A DNA stretch of 64,000 nt from Siphlonurus alternatus (lineage: Eukaryota; Arthropoda; Insecta; Ephemeroptera; Siphlonuridae), in the NCBI GenBank assembly GCA_949825025.1, contig OX463786.1, positions 8,853,094-8,917,093 of the forward strand. The letters are read 5' to 3'. The notes under the pieces are model-generated. The model ran no database searches and had not been told where the DNA came from. It worked only from the letters and a program-made list of their open reading frames with translations. Shown in pieces: positions 62,575 through 64,000 of this stretch. The position numbers and the translations under genes were made by a program. The stretch's first letter is position 1, and each line of letters opens with the position of its first letter.

Positions 62575-62910
62575 TCACTGAACCGAACTCTGATGTTAGG
62601 TACTGGTCACAAGGCACTTTATAATTTTACTTCCCGGGTCTTCATTGCACATAATAATATGTATCCCTTTTAAACCGGAGCTGCCATAACCTAGCAATCC
62701 ATCCCAGTACTGTTGTGACTGAGGGAACCATGAAAACCTCAATCTGGATGGTCGGTACATTATGAAGTTGATGATCAATCACCTCTTCGATGCATGAACA
62801 TGTGTTCTTTGACTACCGCTTTGTAAAAATATCCAGCGAAGCCTGGGATCGAACTCACAACTTTCTGATTCCGAATCTGATGCGCATATAACACTGCATC
62901 AGTTTGAAAA
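62575..62910 (-). mobile_element. tRNA-type SINE with head, reverse
   Basis: The complement of B box GAGTTCGATCCC is at 62847-62858. An anticodon-arm-like CAGATTCGGAATCAG follows in the head. The core and tail are present but diverged (AAAACCTCAATCTGGATGG). A second complete member of the family at 45673. Confidence 0.82.
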
Positions 62911-64000
62911 TAATTAAAAGAAAGTTAGAAAATTTAATTTATTGTATTTTTAATTCCAAGATTGACCTTTCTGATATTGAGTTGTCCAGTTTGACTTAAA
63001 AATAGTACGATCACAATTATTTCCTGAGCATTATCACGTTGTTTATGAAGGTGAAATAAACTCAAATTCTTTATTATCTTCTTACTTTCATTGCAAACTA
63101 TAAATTTTTACCCTTTGTCTAATAAATCTACAGTACTACAAATAAATAACAAAAGTCCCGGGATGTTACGACAGCCTTACTACTCTGGTTGTAAAAAAAA
63201 TGTTCATATCAAACTCCGTATATGATATATTTTTATTTAGAACCATATTTATACATTATTTCCGGATCTGTAACTAAGAGCGTAATGGTGTATGTTGAAT
63301 TTATACGTTGTACAGTACGTTAATTGTAACTCAACCATATATTATCCTGTAAAAAAAATAATATGAAAATATTATACTTGATATTTAAAAAAATATTTTA
63401 ACCAGAAAGTTACTTTCATAAAAACATTTGTTGGGAGGAAAAAATTTGTAATGAATGGCTTGTTAAAATTTGTTTTACTATGGGAATTTTTATTGCGAAT
63501 TAATTAAATTTATAAAATAGGGAGTTCTTGTTAAAATATTGCATAAATAGCAAAAATTTGTATTACAATTATTTCATAAAAGATTACTAAAAATGAACTC
63601 TTTTCAATTTAAATTAAATTTTAATATACTCTTACTTTTACATTATATTATACTAACAATTGATTCACAAATGATCAAATGATAATTAAATATATTAAAT
63701 GTAATTAGTGTTTAAATATAAAGCAAACATTTCACTCTGTACATAAAGTGATATTTAGTATCAATTCTGTAGACCGTAGGAAGTCGGATGTTGACAATGA
63801 TATTGATTTAAAATGGAAGTAAAATTGATAAACGTGTACGTACCAAAGACTCGAATAAGTATCAAACAATGGGATCTAATTATCTGTTAATTTGCAATAT
63901 TTGCTAATATATTAATACCTTATAACAATTTTCATTCTTAACAAGTTCCAAATTCGAATATATATAAAATAATGCATTTTTTTAAAGAGAAATATATCTA

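Overview
This window is AT-rich nuclear DNA from an animal, with large introns and many repeats. The only confident genes are split receptor-type guanylate cyclase (natriuretic-peptide-receptor family) genes. Together with the 5S- and tRNA-derived SINEs, hAT and TTAA-type elements and long CT and TTTA arrays, this points to an invertebrate, probably an arthropod. The species cannot be fixed from sequence alone. There are no bacterial genes, rRNA or CRISPR arrays, and no complete transposase or reverse transcriptase.

Layout. (1) 1-2.58 kb: repeats, including a hAT-type MITE and a 500-bp element that ends 39 bp before a splice acceptor. (2) 2584-3926: two + strand exons of a receptor guanylate cyclase ligand-binding domain (gene A, Gyc32E-like at best). 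No further exon of gene A is recognisable. (3) 3.93-14.38 kb: intergenic, AT-rich, with MITEs and CT/GA arrays. (4) 14378 to at least 42203: 5' part of a second receptor guanylate cyclase (gene B, Gyc76C-like) on the + strand. It has exon 1 with start codon and signal peptide (14378-14726), exon 2 (33564-33815) and exon 3 (42057-42203), with introns of about 18.8 and 8.2 kb. All junctions are phase 1 and the joined reading frame is open for 249 residues. A 27-nt microexon candidate lies at 46212-46238. The transmembrane, kinase-homology and cyclase exons must lie beyond the right edge. (5) 42.2-64 kb: intron of gene B, mostly repeats.

The repeats are the other main content. They include 5S rRNA-headed SINEs and tRNA-headed SINEs sharing one core domain; several hairpin MITE families, some nested with readable target-site duplications; and a hairpin family carrying TGACGTCA motifs. 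Most unusual are two Foldback-like elements whose long inverted arms are 15-16 bp minisatellites, each flanked by a roughly 10-bp direct repeat.

Genes A and B encode cell-surface receptors predicted to make cGMP on ligand binding. They belong to one family but differ in intron positions, so they are not a fresh tandem duplicate.
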